The notes: generated by a model not told the origin, from the sequence alone. A stretch of DNA of 50,274 nucleotides from Candidatus Kuenenia stuttgartensis (GCA_945861975.1 CAMAXD010000007.1:1-50274); one strand, 5' to 3'. Shown: positions 8,875 through 18,032, numbered from the stretch's first letter. Program-made: numbers and translations.

Positions 8875-8999
8875 GGGATGTCTGTCGAAATTAAGCGAGA
8901 CGTAATACTGCATCAGTTTCTGAATATGGCATCTGTTGGAAAAACCAAAATCTTTGGCCAGTGGAGCGAGCGTTGTCCTTACCGGCCGTATTGAACGGG

Positions 9000-10415
9000 T
9001 CAATTTGCTTCGAACAGGACATCAGAACCGATGCCGAATTTTGCCGGCAAAGGAATGGTGGATAATGATTCATCGCTACCAAGCCGGAACTGCCATCGTC
9101 CGGCCAGTTTGAGCGAACGGTCATCAGCTTGCAGCAATGGTGGGGCGAGTAAATGCGATTTGGATTTAGCACTGTTGTCCTGGATTACCAGCAAGTTGAT
9201 ATCATCGGCGATCACAGATTCCCGAGGAATAATGAATTGTTTACTGTCGAATGTTTTTGAAAGCAGTGTCCCATTCAGCCACGCTTTTGTTTCCGGCGTA
9301 TTGTCAGCCATCACAAGCCGCAGTCCTGCGTCATACAGCCACAGAGACGGAATTCGGACAGTGCAGCGATACCAGATCGGCTTGTCGACGGATTCCATAA
9401 CTCCATGAGACGCTTCTTTCAGTGAAGCGTCTGTGATTCCGGTAGTCCAATGTTTATTGAAGGAAGAGTCATCGGCTGTGACCGTTCCCGGGTTCATCAT
9501 GTCTCGCACTTTTCGCTGATCGTACTGAGACGAGAACGGCTTGCCTCCCAGAATCTGATCGCTGGTGATAGTTGGGCAAACGAATCGTTCGACGTGTGAA
9601 ATGATCAGATCATTTCCCGTGAAGTGATCGACATACGGCCAGGACTTTGCGTTGTACATGCAGTCCGTGAGATCACGCATCAGAACAACATTCTTGCAGT
9701 TGCGAGCTAACTGTCGGAGTCCAAACGGCCGACCGAGCACGCACATGTTGGTGTGAACTCCCACCAGAATGACGTTTTTGATTCCGCGAGATTCGAGAAT
9801 GTTCCAGACTTCATCACCCTTGTCGCTGATGAAATCGAGTTGTTCGTCGATTTCAATACCTGCGTTCTGTGATTTCCAGGGAAGTCCCGGATTGCGGCCA
9901 AGTGCTTTGAGTTCATCAGCCCACTTCGCGTGTTCAGTGAGTTCGTCATCGCCACCGCCATCGGACTGGTCGATAGGATAGACCGCTTGTTCCTCAGCGG
10001 GAATTTTGGAACACCAAAATTCAATATCTTTTGGCTGGACTTTCGCGGCAGCGGTTTCGATCGCTCGTCGCCGTGCGATATGACCTTCATAGGCTGCCAT
10101 GCAGTCGCTGGGCGAGTGAATGATGATGGACCCCTTCCGACGAGCTTCTTTAAGAACGTCGTTCATTCGTGGGAGGAACTCTTCCATCCGGCGAACGGCA
10201 TTCAGCGAGTGATGTTTGTCCCAGACATCGCAAACAATCACTGCCGTTTCTGCGGGCGACCACAACTCTGCTTTCGTGATGCGGGCAAACTGATGGTGAT
10301 TGGTCTCTGACTTCTCCTGACGCCGGAGAGACAGAACAAAATCGTCCGACATCGCTGGAGATGACATGAAAAACATTCCACAGGTCATCAGATGAGAAAG
10401 CAGGAATGGTCGCAT
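9000..10415 (-). CDS. Secreted isochorismatase-like cysteine hydrolase with C-terminal beta-sandwich domain
   Basis: This 471-residue protein has a signal peptide (residues 1-22) and an isochorismatase-type hydrolase domain (about 45-300). The presumed catalytic aspartate is D63 in VCDVWDKHH and the nucleophile is C225 in VGVHTNMCVLGRP; K199 is a candidate for the triad lysine. The family hydrolyses amides or vinyl ethers. About 30 residues (roughly 130-165, rich in Asp and Glu) interrupt the domain. Residues 330-471 resemble the carbohydrate-binding-like beta-sandwich found in glycosidases (WYRCTVRIP, then TKAWLNGTLL). The substrate is unknown; the exported location and neighbours suggest breakdown of an external compound. 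It lies 45 bases downstream of the FG-GAP/hydrolase gene and 125 upstream of the spherulin-like gene. Confidence 0.83.
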   Translation of the reverse strand: MRPFLLSHLMTCGMFFMSSPAMSDDFVLSLRRQEKSETNHHQFARITKAELWSPAETAVIVCDVWDKHHSLNAVRRMEEFLPRMNDVLKEARRKGSIIIHSPSDCMAAYEGHIARRRAIETAAAKVQPKDIEFWCSKIPAEEQAVYPIDQSDGGGDDELTEHAKWADELKALGRNPGLPWKSQNAGIEIDEQLDFISDKGDEVWNILESRGIKNVILVGVHTNMCVLGRPFGLRQLARNCKNVVLMRDLTDCMYNAKSWPYVDHFTGNDLIISHVERFVCPTITSDQILGGKPFSSQYDQRKVRDMMNPGTVTADDSSFNKHWTTGITDASLKEASHGVMESVDKPIWYRCTVRIPSLWLYDAGLRLVMADNTPETKAWLNGTLLSKTFDSKQFIIPRESVIADDINLLVIQDNSAKSKSHLLAPPLLQADDRSLKLAGRWQFRLGSDESLSTIPLPAKFGIGSDVLFEAN

Positions 10416-10460
10416 TGAGACGTTTTCCTCGTTTGAAAGCGTTTGGTTGGTCCTGAATCT

Positions 10461-12644
10461 TTATTGAAGTTGTACTTTCAACCATTGATAGGCTTCAGCT
10501 CTCACTTCGTCAGGGAAGTCATGATCACATTCCGGGTAGCGAGCGGTGATTACGCCAGCTTGTTCTCCATAGATCTTCTGGGCGCGTTCAACTTCCGTGA
10601 CAACCTTACGAACGCCACTATTCTCAAAGTTGTTGTCTGAGATCGGTGCATTCACAAAGATCGAACGAGGAGCGATCGCCGCAAGGACTTCATAAAAATC
10701 GAAAGGAACTCGACTTGGGTCGTTACCGTATACCTCTCGAATTCGCGGCATGTAGCGGTCACTGGTCCAGCCTGCGAGATTACCCTCGTAATAGTGATGA
10801 AACGCCGTAAATCCGCAGCTCGTCACCGATGCTCGGATACGGCTATCGAACGCGGCAGTAAACAACGTGTTGTGGCCACCGAGCGAATGTCCGATGCAGC
10901 CGATTCGATCCGGATCAACTTCATCGAGCGACTCGAGGAGGTCAATCGCACGCATATTATTCCAGATAGCCTTCATTGATCCGCTGCCGTAGTGCGCACC
11001 CTTGACTTTGAAATCGTAGGGATAGTCTCCGAACGAAGGGTAATCAGGGACGAGACAAACGAAACCAAGTTCGGCGAGTTCATGAGCGTAGTGCAGGTTT
11101 TCGAGTCCTCCCAAACCTGCCGGTTCACCTTTTCCAATACCCGTGGTCTGATGCAGGCACAACATTGCGGCGACTGGGGCCTTGAGGTCTTTCGGAATCA
11201 GTAGCCATGCAGGGACACGGTCACCTGGTTCTGATGCAAACGAGATTCTCTTGCGAAGATACTTGTCGGTTGCCTCTTCCATTTGAACCTCCATCTCAAG
11301 AGGCACTCGCAGTTCCGATTGAGGGACGGGTCCCATCGCCAGCGACATGCCGTCCAGAATGTGTTGCCGTCGCAGACCCATATCAAAGGGGGTGTTGATG
11401 GGGCGGCTATTGCCGTCGCGGTCTCGGACTGTGGACACGTCGGCGTGATTGTAATCATTGGCTGTGATTGCCGTCGTTGCCGAGTCAGGCGTACTTCCAG
11501 CCGGATTCTTTAGCAGATTCTCAAGGACATAGAGTCCGCTGTGGCCCGGACAAATGAGATCCAGATCTTCGTCACCGTCGAGATCCGCAACTTTTGGATC
11601 CAGTCCGAAGCCCACGTTTTGGCCAGCCGAAATGATCGTACGTTTCCATGTGCGAATTTCAGGCACGAACTGATAGGACGAAATAACGAGCGGATTGTAT
11701 TCGCCAGGATCCTTTCCATCGTGCCCGAGGTAGCGACTGCCCGCGATCAGTTCCGGCAGTTTATCTCCATTGAGATCTGCCCACAGGAGGCTGTGAGCCT
11801 GAGACCAGCTCGTATCGATTGCATGCCGAATCCAGCGTCTGCTGCCCTGAGAATCTTTGGTCTGTTCCATCCAATAAAGACCAAATCGATGACCTCGGCC
11901 CCAGATCAGATCGTTGTCTCCGTCCGCATCAACATCCTGGACGAGGATCGGAATAGAAGCCCCCTTCCACAAATCGAACTCCGGATGATAAACCCAGCGT
12001 CCGTTCCGGCGATCTTCAGGAGCTTCGGCCCAGCCTTTTGGCCCGATCACATCATTGCGACCATCACCGTTGATATCACCAAAACCAGAACCGTGTCCGG
12101 CGAGTTCTTCGGGCAGAGGAAAGCGAGTCCACTTCGGTACTGGACCGGGTTCCACATCCCACCATGCGGCGAACTGAGTTCCATTGGGAAGCACATCCAG
12201 ACGCCCATCACCGTCGACGTCGGCCAATCGACCTGTCTCCATCGGGCCTGGTTTTTCGATCTCATGCTTAATCCAGGTGTCACCAATCGCTGCTGACCCG
12301 GGGTTTTGAATCCAGTACAACGACTGGCTGCGGTAGTTACAGCTTACCAAATCGGTATGGCCATCCTTGTTAACATCCAGGGGAAGATTGGAATAGTCAT
12401 CCGCACGTCCTCGGATCTTTTCGACCTCGCGGACCGGATGTTTCTCCCAGTTCGGGGCCTGATACCAGAAGTTTCCTGCAACGATATCCAACTGGCCATC
12501 GGCATTTACATCCAGAACCGCACAGGCGCAGTTGATGGAGTCGGCATTGATAACACGGTGACGAAACAAAGGCTGATCGGCGTTCAACACAGACGAGACG
12601 ATCAGTGTTCCGAATATCCCAAGCACACATTGAGCACGAAACAT
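10461..12644 (-). CDS. Secreted fusion of FG-GAP repeats and an alpha/beta hydrolase
   Basis: The 727-residue protein starts with a signal peptide (1-22). Residues 30-380 are FG-GAP/VCBS-type repeats with calcium-loop motifs such as DVNADGQLDIV, DVNKDGHTDLV, DVDGDGRLDVL and DLDGDEDLDLI, forming a probable beta-propeller. Residues about 430-727 are an alpha/beta hydrolase of the dienelactone hydrolase/acetyl-xylan-esterase-like type, with the nucleophile S587 in GHSLGG and a His in CDHDFPDEV near the end. The propeller may anchor or bind substrate while the hydrolase cleaves an ester; that is inference. GGAGG precedes the ATG at 12644. It is the first gene of a three-gene minus-strand run and has a perfect palindrome 39 bases upstream of its start. 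Confidence 0.88.
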   Translation of the reverse strand: MFRAQCVLGIFGTLIVSSVLNADQPLFRHRVINADSINCACAVLDVNADGQLDIVAGNFWYQAPNWEKHPVREVEKIRGRADDYSNLPLDVNKDGHTDLVSCNYRSQSLYWIQNPGSAAIGDTWIKHEIEKPGPMETGRLADVDGDGRLDVLPNGTQFAAWWDVEPGPVPKWTRFPLPEELAGHGSGFGDINGDGRNDVIGPKGWAEAPEDRRNGRWVYHPEFDLWKGASIPILVQDVDADGDNDLIWGRGHRFGLYWMEQTKDSQGSRRWIRHAIDTSWSQAHSLLWADLNGDKLPELIAGSRYLGHDGKDPGEYNPLVISSYQFVPEIRTWKRTIISAGQNVGFGLDPKVADLDGDEDLDLICPGHSGLYVLENLLKNPAGSTPDSATTAITANDYNHADVSTVRDRDGNSRPINTPFDMGLRRQHILDGMSLAMGPVPQSELRVPLEMEVQMEEATDKYLRKRISFASEPGDRVPAWLLIPKDLKAPVAAMLCLHQTTGIGKGEPAGLGGLENLHYAHELAELGFVCLVPDYPSFGDYPYDFKVKGAHYGSGSMKAIWNNMRAIDLLESLDEVDPDRIGCIGHSLGGHNTLFTAAFDSRIRASVTSCGFTAFHHYYEGNLAGWTSDRYMPRIREVYGNDPSRVPFDFYEVLAAIAPRSIFVNAPISDNNFENSGVRKVVTEVERAQKIYGEQAGVITARYPECDHDFPDEVRAEAYQWLKVQLQ

Positions 12645-12682
12645 AAGGGGGGCCCTCCGAGAGACAACTGTTCGGGGCGAGG

Positions 12683-12705
12683 GTAATCGTTTCGGAAACG
12701 ATTAC
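12683..12705. promoter_or_regulatory. Perfect 23-bp palindrome, likely operator
   Basis: GTAATCGTTTC at 12683-12693 is followed by one G and its exact reverse complement GAAACGATTAC at 12695-12705. It sits 39 bases upstream of the start of the FG-GAP/hydrolase gene, where a repressor would block the promoter. An 11-bp half-site with the CGTTTC core is reminiscent of LacI-type operators, but no regulator gene is nearby and the family is a guess. The rest of the 12645-13062 divergent gap shows no gene or other clear signal. Confidence 0.6.
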
Positions 12706-13062
12706 AAGCGATGCGCAGATCGGAGTGGTTGATCGTTGGAGTAGTGCCAGAAAATTAAGTGAACGGATATCTCCGGGACTCTGACGGTTATTTCGGTTGG
12801 AGTCCGTGCCTGTTCAGTGGCGCAGCGTTTCGGCAGATTCCACCGAATTCGATTTGCCTTAGCCGAATCGGCAGTTCGATACGTCATCTGGAAGATTCCA
12901 GAGCCGCTCGATGGATGAGTGTGCTCGGAGAACCGGATCCAAAGCAGGCTGTCATGATTCCATGAATTGGACCTGTCTCTTTGGATTCAGCGATCTGAAT
13001 GATTTCGAAAGCGGAAGGAGCCGCGCCACAGGATGTGAAACTTTCCGTCGGAGAGTCCGTTG

Positions 13063-14223
13063 ATGGCGCGACGTAGTTCAATAGCGGCTTATATAGCCAT
13101 GCTTTCGATCGGACTTGCGATCGGAGGGCACCTTGATTCGATGAGGCTGACCGCCTCAGCGAATGCGGTTCCTGCTGAAGGAACCGAAGGAACGGTGCTC
13201 CCTGCTCGGGCCATGGCTCTGGTTGACAGCGGCAATCATATCTCACAAATCGCTGCCGACATTATGCTGTCGGCCGTCCATATTCAGGCTATTCGAGTCG
13301 AGAATGAACGCAAGGTTGAGGAAACTGGTTCAGGTGTAATCATGAGAAGCGAGGCCGTCAAAGGGCTCTTCGTGATCACTAATAATCATGTTGTCCGTGG
13401 GGCGGAGATGCCAGCGATTGACGTTGTGCTATCCGATGGAGCGACTGTCCATCCGTTGCGAGTTTATCGCGACACCGAGAGCGACATCGCAATTATGCAG
13501 ATTCCGGACGGTGGTCAGCCAACGGCACGTTGGGGTGACAGCAGCGCCATTGAAATGGGACACTTTGTGCTGGCGGTGGGAAGTCCATTTGGCTTGAGTC
13601 AGTCAGTGACGATGGGAATTGTGAGTGCGAAAGGTCGGCGTGATCTTTCACTGACTGCAGATCAGTCGGTCACGAATCAGGACTTCATTCAAACGGATGC
13701 GGCGATTAATCCTGGCAACAGCGGTGGTCCGCTGATTGACGTCAACGGGAACGTTGTGGGAATCAATACCGCGATCGCCTCCAACAGTGGTGGCAACGAA
13801 GGCATCGGGTTCAGCATTCCCAGTAATCTTGTTCGTCGAGTCTTCGAACAGATGGTTGCCTACGGGAAAGTTCGCCGCGCTTATCTCGGTGTTGAGTTGG
13901 ATAATAATTTCTCGGATGAGGCTGCTCAGCGACTGGGTATGTCGCGTGCTCGCGGGGCTAGAATCACCCGAGTCTACTCACACCAAAGCAGCCCCGCTAT
14001 TCTTGCCGGTCTGAAGCCGGACGATGTGATTCTCACTTACAATGGGGTCGAGGTGGTCGACGAAAATCACCTTATCAATCTGGTGAGTCTGTCGGATATC
14101 GGCTCCTCTGTCTCCATGGAAGTTTATCGTGCTCGACAGAAGACCGAGAAAATTGTGCAGTTGACCGATCGTGAAGACTTCCGCACCGCCGAAGATGCTC
14201 GCAACACGTTCAATACTCGTTAA
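13063..14223 (+). CDS. HtrA/DegP-type serine protease with one PDZ domain
   Basis: The 386-residue protein has an N-terminal hydrophobic segment (residues 8-24) that is either a signal anchor or a signal peptide, then a trypsin-like domain with the full triad: H109 in ITNNHVV, D141 in ESDIAIMQ and S220 in NPGNSGGPL. A single PDZ domain follows (about 255-370; RRAYLGVEL, LAGLKPDDVILTYNG). HtrA proteases degrade or chaperone misfolded proteins in the periplasm; a single PDZ matches the DegS-like layout. The ATG at 13063 follows GGAG by eight bases; an adjacent TTG at 13060 is less likely. A strong terminator lies 43 bases after the stop, so the gene is probably transcribed alone. Confidence 0.93.
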   Translation: MARRSSIAAYIAMLSIGLAIGGHLDSMRLTASANAVPAEGTEGTVLPARAMALVDSGNHISQIAADIMLSAVHIQAIRVENERKVEETGSGVIMRSEAVKGLFVITNNHVVRGAEMPAIDVVLSDGATVHPLRVYRDTESDIAIMQIPDGGQPTARWGDSSAIEMGHFVLAVGSPFGLSQSVTMGIVSAKGRRDLSLTADQSVTNQDFIQTDAAINPGNSGGPLIDVNGNVVGINTAIASNSGGNEGIGFSIPSNLVRRVFEQMVAYGKVRRAYLGVELDNNFSDEAAQRLGMSRARGARITRVYSHQSSPAILAGLKPDDVILTYNGVEVVDENHLINLVSLSDIGSSVSMEVYRARQKTEKIVQLTDREDFRTAEDARNTFNTR

Positions 14224-14266
14224 CAAACAGAAGAGCCGAAGCTTCCATTTGATGACGATAATGATC

Positions 14267-14316
14267 CACCGCAGTTCGCGTGCTCTGTTTTCAGAGTTGG
14301 TGAACTGCGGTGTTTT
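14267..14316 (+). terminator. Intrinsic terminator after the HtrA gene
   Basis: CACCGCAGTTC (14267-14277) pairs perfectly over 11 bases with GAACTGCGGTG (14302-14312). Inside the loop is a second small hairpin, CTCTG-TTTT-CAGAG. Four T follow directly. It closes the transcript of the serine protease. Confidence 0.8.
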
Positions 14317-14351
14317 CCATTGATAGTGCACACCGTTCGAGTACGGATCTG

Positions 14352-14384
14352 CCCCACCCCACCCCACCCCACACCCACCCACCA
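14352..14384 (-). repeat. CCCCA tandem repeat; G-quadruplex-type motif on the minus strand
   Basis: The plus strand carries four copies of CCCCA (14352-14371) and then CACCCACCCACCACC. On the minus strand this is at least four runs of four G and two of three G separated by single T or TGT, a pattern able to fold into a G-quadruplex. It lies in the 315-base gap between the protease terminator and the three-heme dehydrogenase gene. Confidence 0.75.
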
Positions 14385-14538
14385 CCGATCCGCAGTCCTG
14401 TGGGGGAGCGGATTACGAACGAACTGATCGCGGTGCAAGTCGTCATGCCCGATCGCTTTTTTGATCCCCTGTCCCGGTCTAGACTTTGCTGTCCTATTCA
14501 GCTTCTGATAGTCCCGGGTTATGCTGGAGTTCTGAGTG

Positions 14539-17500
14539 ATGTCGAATGATTCTCGGAATGGTCGAATGTTGTTTCTGCCGTTAGTGATTCTCGAAGCATT
14601 AGTCGCGATTGCCGTTCCAGCTTCAGCGCAGGAGCAGAAGACCGCGGTTCGAGAAGCCTGGTCGACTTCAAGGATTTCGGGCTCACCGGATCCTGCACCG
14701 CCCTATCGGACCGAGTTGGCGTTTCCGAATCTGAAGTTCGTGCAGCCGCTCGACTTGTCGCCTGCTCCGGGTTCTGATCGCTTGTTCGTGGCAGAACAGG
14801 CAGGCAGGATTTTATCGTTTCCGAACCGTCAGGATATTGGTGCCGCTGATCTTGTGGTGGATTTGAAAGAGTCGCATCCGGATTTGTCTGCTGTGTACGC
14901 GATCACATTTCACCCGAGTTTTGAAGCCAATCGCAAAGTCTACATCTGCTACATTCAAGGCAATGACAAGGCCGACGGAACGTTTGTGTCCGAGTTTACA
15001 ATCGTGGGTGACGTTGCAACGAGTACTGATGGAACGACTGCTGCGCCACCAACGATTGATCCGGCTACTGAAAGAGTCATCATTCGCTGGTGGTCCGGCG
15101 GCCATAACGGTTGCAGTCTGAAGTTTGGGCCGGATGGCTATCTATATATTTCAACAGGAGATGGTGGAGCCCCTTCTCCGCCGGATCCGCTGATGGCGGG
15201 ACAGGACGTCAGCAATCTGTTGTCGAATATTCTGAGGATTGATGTGGATGATTCGTCTGCCGATCGCCCCTATGGGATTCCAGCTGACAATCCGTTCGTG
15301 GAGATGGAAAATGCCCGTCCGGAAATCTGGGCTTTTGGCTTTCGTAACCCGTGGAGAATGAGCTTCGACCGTGTGAAAGGCGATCTCTGGGTTGGTGATG
15401 TGGGCTGGCAATTGTGGGAGATGATTTATCGAGTGGAACGTGGCGCGAATTATGGATGGCCGATTATGGAAGGTCCGCAACCGGCACTTCCTGAGTCGAA
15501 ACGTGGACCGGCGCCAATTTCGCCTCCAGTCGTGTTTCATGCACATTCCGAAGCGGCTTCGATGACTGGAGGTTTTGTTTACCACGGAAGTCGACTACCG
15601 GAGCTGCAGGGTGTGTATGTGTACGGAGATTTTCAGTCTGGAAAGGTGTGGGGCCTGAAGCATGATGGACGTCAAGTAACGTGGCAGAAGGAGCTCGCCC
15701 AGACACCGCTGCAACTGGTTTCCTTTGGCGAGGACAATTCTGGTGAAATCTATCTCGTCGACTATCAGCGAACTCAACAGATTTATCGCCTTGTCCAGAG
15801 CCCAGATGATGGACTGCAAGTGACGTTTCCTCGAAAGCTGAGTGAAACCGGTCTGTTTATCGATGTGGTCAGTCAAACTCCTGCGGCTGGTGTTCTGCAA
15901 TATGAAATCAATGCACACCATTGGGCCGATCACACTCAGTCGGAACGTTGGATGGCGATTCCCGGGACAGAGTCGGTTCAGATTGAATCTGATTTAAAGT
16001 GGATGATCCCCAACGGTGCTGTACTGGCGAAAACGGTCAGCATTGAAATGACCAAAGGCGACCCCACAACTCTGCGTCGATTGGAAACACAACTACTGCA
16101 TCGAGAAGCCGATAGCTGGCGACCTTATACCTACGCATGGAACGATGATCAGACGGATGCCGAACTGGTGCCTTCATCGGGGTTCAGTAGATTGCTCAGT
16201 GTTCAGGATACGTCGGCACCAGAAGGGCTTCGCGAGCAGACCTATCGATTCGCGGCTCGCAGCGAATGTCAGATGTGTCACAATCCATGGGTCGAGATGA
16301 AGACGACGAGTGCAGGCATTCAGACCGCGTCGCCGTTGGGGCTGTCACTGATGCAGTTGAATCGTCAATCCGACGGAATTGATTCTGAGAACCAGCTCGC
16401 GTCTTTGCAGAAGGCCGGCTGGATTAGCGGAAAGATCCCGACCGCTCCGGAGGAAGCACCAAGATTTTCTGATCCCTACGAGACGACAGCCTCACTGAAT
16501 GATCGAGTTCGCTCATACCTGCACGTGAACTGCGCGCATTGTCATCAGCCACATGCCGGGGGAAGCGCGATCATTGAACTGGCTTATGACGTGAAACTGG
16601 AAGATACAAAGCTGGTGAATGCGAAGCCCGGTCAGGGGGCCTTTGGGATTTCAGACGCCGCGTTGATTCGTCCGGGTGATCCGTCGGGATCGGTGTTGCA
16701 TTACCGTCTTGCGAAAACCGGCAGCGGACGTATGCCGCGGATTGGTTCAGAAGAGATTGATGATGTTGCTGTTTCAATGATTCACAAGTGGATTCGCGAG
16801 ATGCCCGCGACGGAGACACCGACTTCAACGCCAACGGCAAAGTCCGACGGCTCTGAACAGTTGAAGTCCCTTTCCGGGTTGCCAGTCGAGACGCGTCAAT
16901 CGGCAGTTCGACAATTGATGTCCACGACTCGTGGGGCGATAGAGTTGATGCTGTGGGTCCAGCGTTCAGAGGCACCCGCAGAACTTCGGCAGGAAGTTGT
17001 CGCTCTGGCCAGTGAGAGTGCTCAGCCTGAAGTGAGAGATCTCTTTGAAAGATTCATTCCAGCATCGAAGCGTGCGAAGAGGCTGGGGACGGCCGTAAAC
17101 TCTGCCGAACTGCTGGCCATGGAGGCCGATTCAGAACGAGGACGTCAGGTGTTCCTGCGAGAAGGTTCATCGTCATGCCGAAACTGCCACAAAATCAAAG
17201 AGACGGGCGAAACACTTGGCCCTGATTTGAGTCAGATCGCAAAAAAATACACGCCGTCAGAAATGCTGACACATCTGCTGGAACCTTCTCGATTTATTGA
17301 TGTAAACTACATCCCTCAGGTGGTCGAGACTGTCGACGGTCTTGTCCACACTGGCTTGCTGGTCGAAAGATCAGAGACAGAAATTGTGCTGAAGTCCGTG
17401 CAGAACAAAGAGATTCGGATTGCGATGTCCGACGTGGAGTCGATGACCTCGCAACAGAAGTCAATAATGCCTGAACTTCTGCTTCGAGACATGACGCCCC

Positions 17501-17544
17501 AGCAGGCGGCTGATCTGCTGGCCTACTTGAACTCGCTGAAGTAG
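14539..17544 (+). CDS. Secreted sorbosone dehydrogenase-like protein with three c-type haem motifs
   Basis: The 1001-residue protein has a signal peptide (1-30), a glucose/sorbosone dehydrogenase-type beta-propeller (about 60-420; RLFVAEQAGRI, STGDGG, WAFGFRNPWRMSFD, GEIYLVD), and a middle part resembling SO2930-family dihaem proteins with CQMCH (577-581) and CAHCH (665-669). It ends in the haem-binding domain typical of Pirellula and Verrucomicrobium proteins, with CRNCH (880-884) and an LGPDLSQIAKKY motif. It would oxidise a sugar or similar substrate in the periplasm and pass electrons through three haems; the substrate is unknown. GGAG lies nine bases before the ATG at 14539; the adjacent GTG at 14536 is an alternative. 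Haem attachment would need a maturation system, and a ResB-CcsA fusion is encoded at 39-44 kb. Confidence 0.9.
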   Translation: MSNDSRNGRMLFLPLVILEALVAIAVPASAQEQKTAVREAWSTSRISGSPDPAPPYRTELAFPNLKFVQPLDLSPAPGSDRLFVAEQAGRILSFPNRQDIGAADLVVDLKESHPDLSAVYAITFHPSFEANRKVYICYIQGNDKADGTFVSEFTIVGDVATSTDGTTAAPPTIDPATERVIIRWWSGGHNGCSLKFGPDGYLYISTGDGGAPSPPDPLMAGQDVSNLLSNILRIDVDDSSADRPYGIPADNPFVEMENARPEIWAFGFRNPWRMSFDRVKGDLWVGDVGWQLWEMIYRVERGANYGWPIMEGPQPALPESKRGPAPISPPVVFHAHSEAASMTGGFVYHGSRLPELQGVYVYGDFQSGKVWGLKHDGRQVTWQKELAQTPLQLVSFGEDNSGEIYLVDYQRTQQIYRLVQSPDDGLQVTFPRKLSETGLFIDVVSQTPAAGVLQYEINAHHWADHTQSERWMAIPGTESVQIESDLKWMIPNGAVLAKTVSIEMTKGDPTTLRRLETQLLHREADSWRPYTYAWNDDQTDAELVPSSGFSRLLSVQDTSAPEGLREQTYRFAARSECQMCHNPWVEMKTTSAGIQTASPLGLSLMQLNRQSDGIDSENQLASLQKAGWISGKIPTAPEEAPRFSDPYETTASLNDRVRSYLHVNCAHCHQPHAGGSAIIELAYDVKLEDTKLVNAKPGQGAFGISDAALIRPGDPSGSVLHYRLAKTGSGRMPRIGSEEIDDVAVSMIHKWIREMPATETPTSTPTAKSDGSEQLKSLSGLPVETRQSAVRQLMSTTRGAIELMLWVQRSEAPAELRQEVVALASESAQPEVRDLFERFIPASKRAKRLGTAVNSAELLAMEADSERGRQVFLREGSSSCRNCHKIKETGETLGPDLSQIAKKYTPSEMLTHLLEPSRFIDVNYIPQVVETVDGLVHTGLLVERSETEIVLKSVQNKEIRIAMSDVESMTSQQKSIMPELLLRDMTPQQAADLLAYLNSLK

Positions 17545-17545
17545 T

Positions 17546-17579
17546 CAGAGTTGCCGGATTGGTCGATGTCCCAACTCTG
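17546..17579 (+). terminator. Hairpin just after the three-haem protein stop
   Basis: CAGAGTTG (17546-17553) and CAACTCTG (17572-17579) form a perfect eight-base stem directly after the stop codon. Only TTATG follows, so the T-run is poor. It lies in the 95-base convergent gap before the diacylglycerol kinase gene. Confidence 0.4.
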
Positions 17580-17639
17580 TTATGAGAGCTGGTTACTTGA
17601 AATGCGAGTGATCAAATTGCTCAGGGAGCAACCAACTGC

Positions 17640-18023
17640 TCACAGTAGCTGAAGCACTAATGGAAGGAAGACGATCACTCCGACAACAGCCGCTCCGAGG
17701 GCAGCAATAAGTACAGCGGCTGCGGCAAGATCTTTGACTTGTCCAGCTATCGGATGGAACTCGGGTGAAGCTAGATCCGTCAGGAATTCGATCGCAGTAT
17801 TCAGAGTCTCGGTAATCCAGACGCTGGCCATGGCCAGTGTCAGCAGGCACCATTCGATGGGACTGATGTGTAGCAAGCCGCCTGCTGCGAGCACAACTCC
17901 TGTCAGGGCCAGATGAATCCAGGAGTTGTGCTGAGTCTTCAGGAGAATCTTCAGTCCGGAAAAGGCGAACGTAAAGCTTCGAAGCCTGTCTCGCAGAGTC
18001 CACTTGGGGGCATGATTCTTCAA
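17640..18023 (-). CDS. Diacylglycerol kinase/undecaprenol kinase family membrane protein
   Basis: The 127-residue protein has three membrane segments, the usual size and layout of the DgkA family. The signature ETLNTAIE is at residues 72-79 and KDLAAAAV at 97-104, both part of the active site. The enzyme phosphorylates a membrane lipid alcohol (diacylglycerol, or undecaprenol in many non-proteobacteria) at the inner membrane. The first possible start in frame is TTG at 18023, because an in-frame stop lies four codons upstream and no ATG precedes the conserved region. It begins nine bases after the ceramidase-like gene's stop, so the two are probably co-transcribed; both could act on lipids. 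Confidence 0.9.
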   Translation of the reverse strand: MKNHAPKWTLRDRLRSFTFAFSGLKILLKTQHNSWIHLALTGVVLAAGGLLHISPIEWCLLTLAMASVWITETLNTAIEFLTDLASPEFHPIAGQVKDLAAAAVLIAALGAAVVGVIVFLPLVLQLL

Positions 18024-18032
18024 GTCAATGAC

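Noticed and set aside
11541-12296. 251-codon plus-strand open frame
   Set aside because: It lies antisense to the FG-GAP/hydrolase gene, whose minus-strand frame has clear domain motifs. The plus-strand translation has no protein-like pattern.
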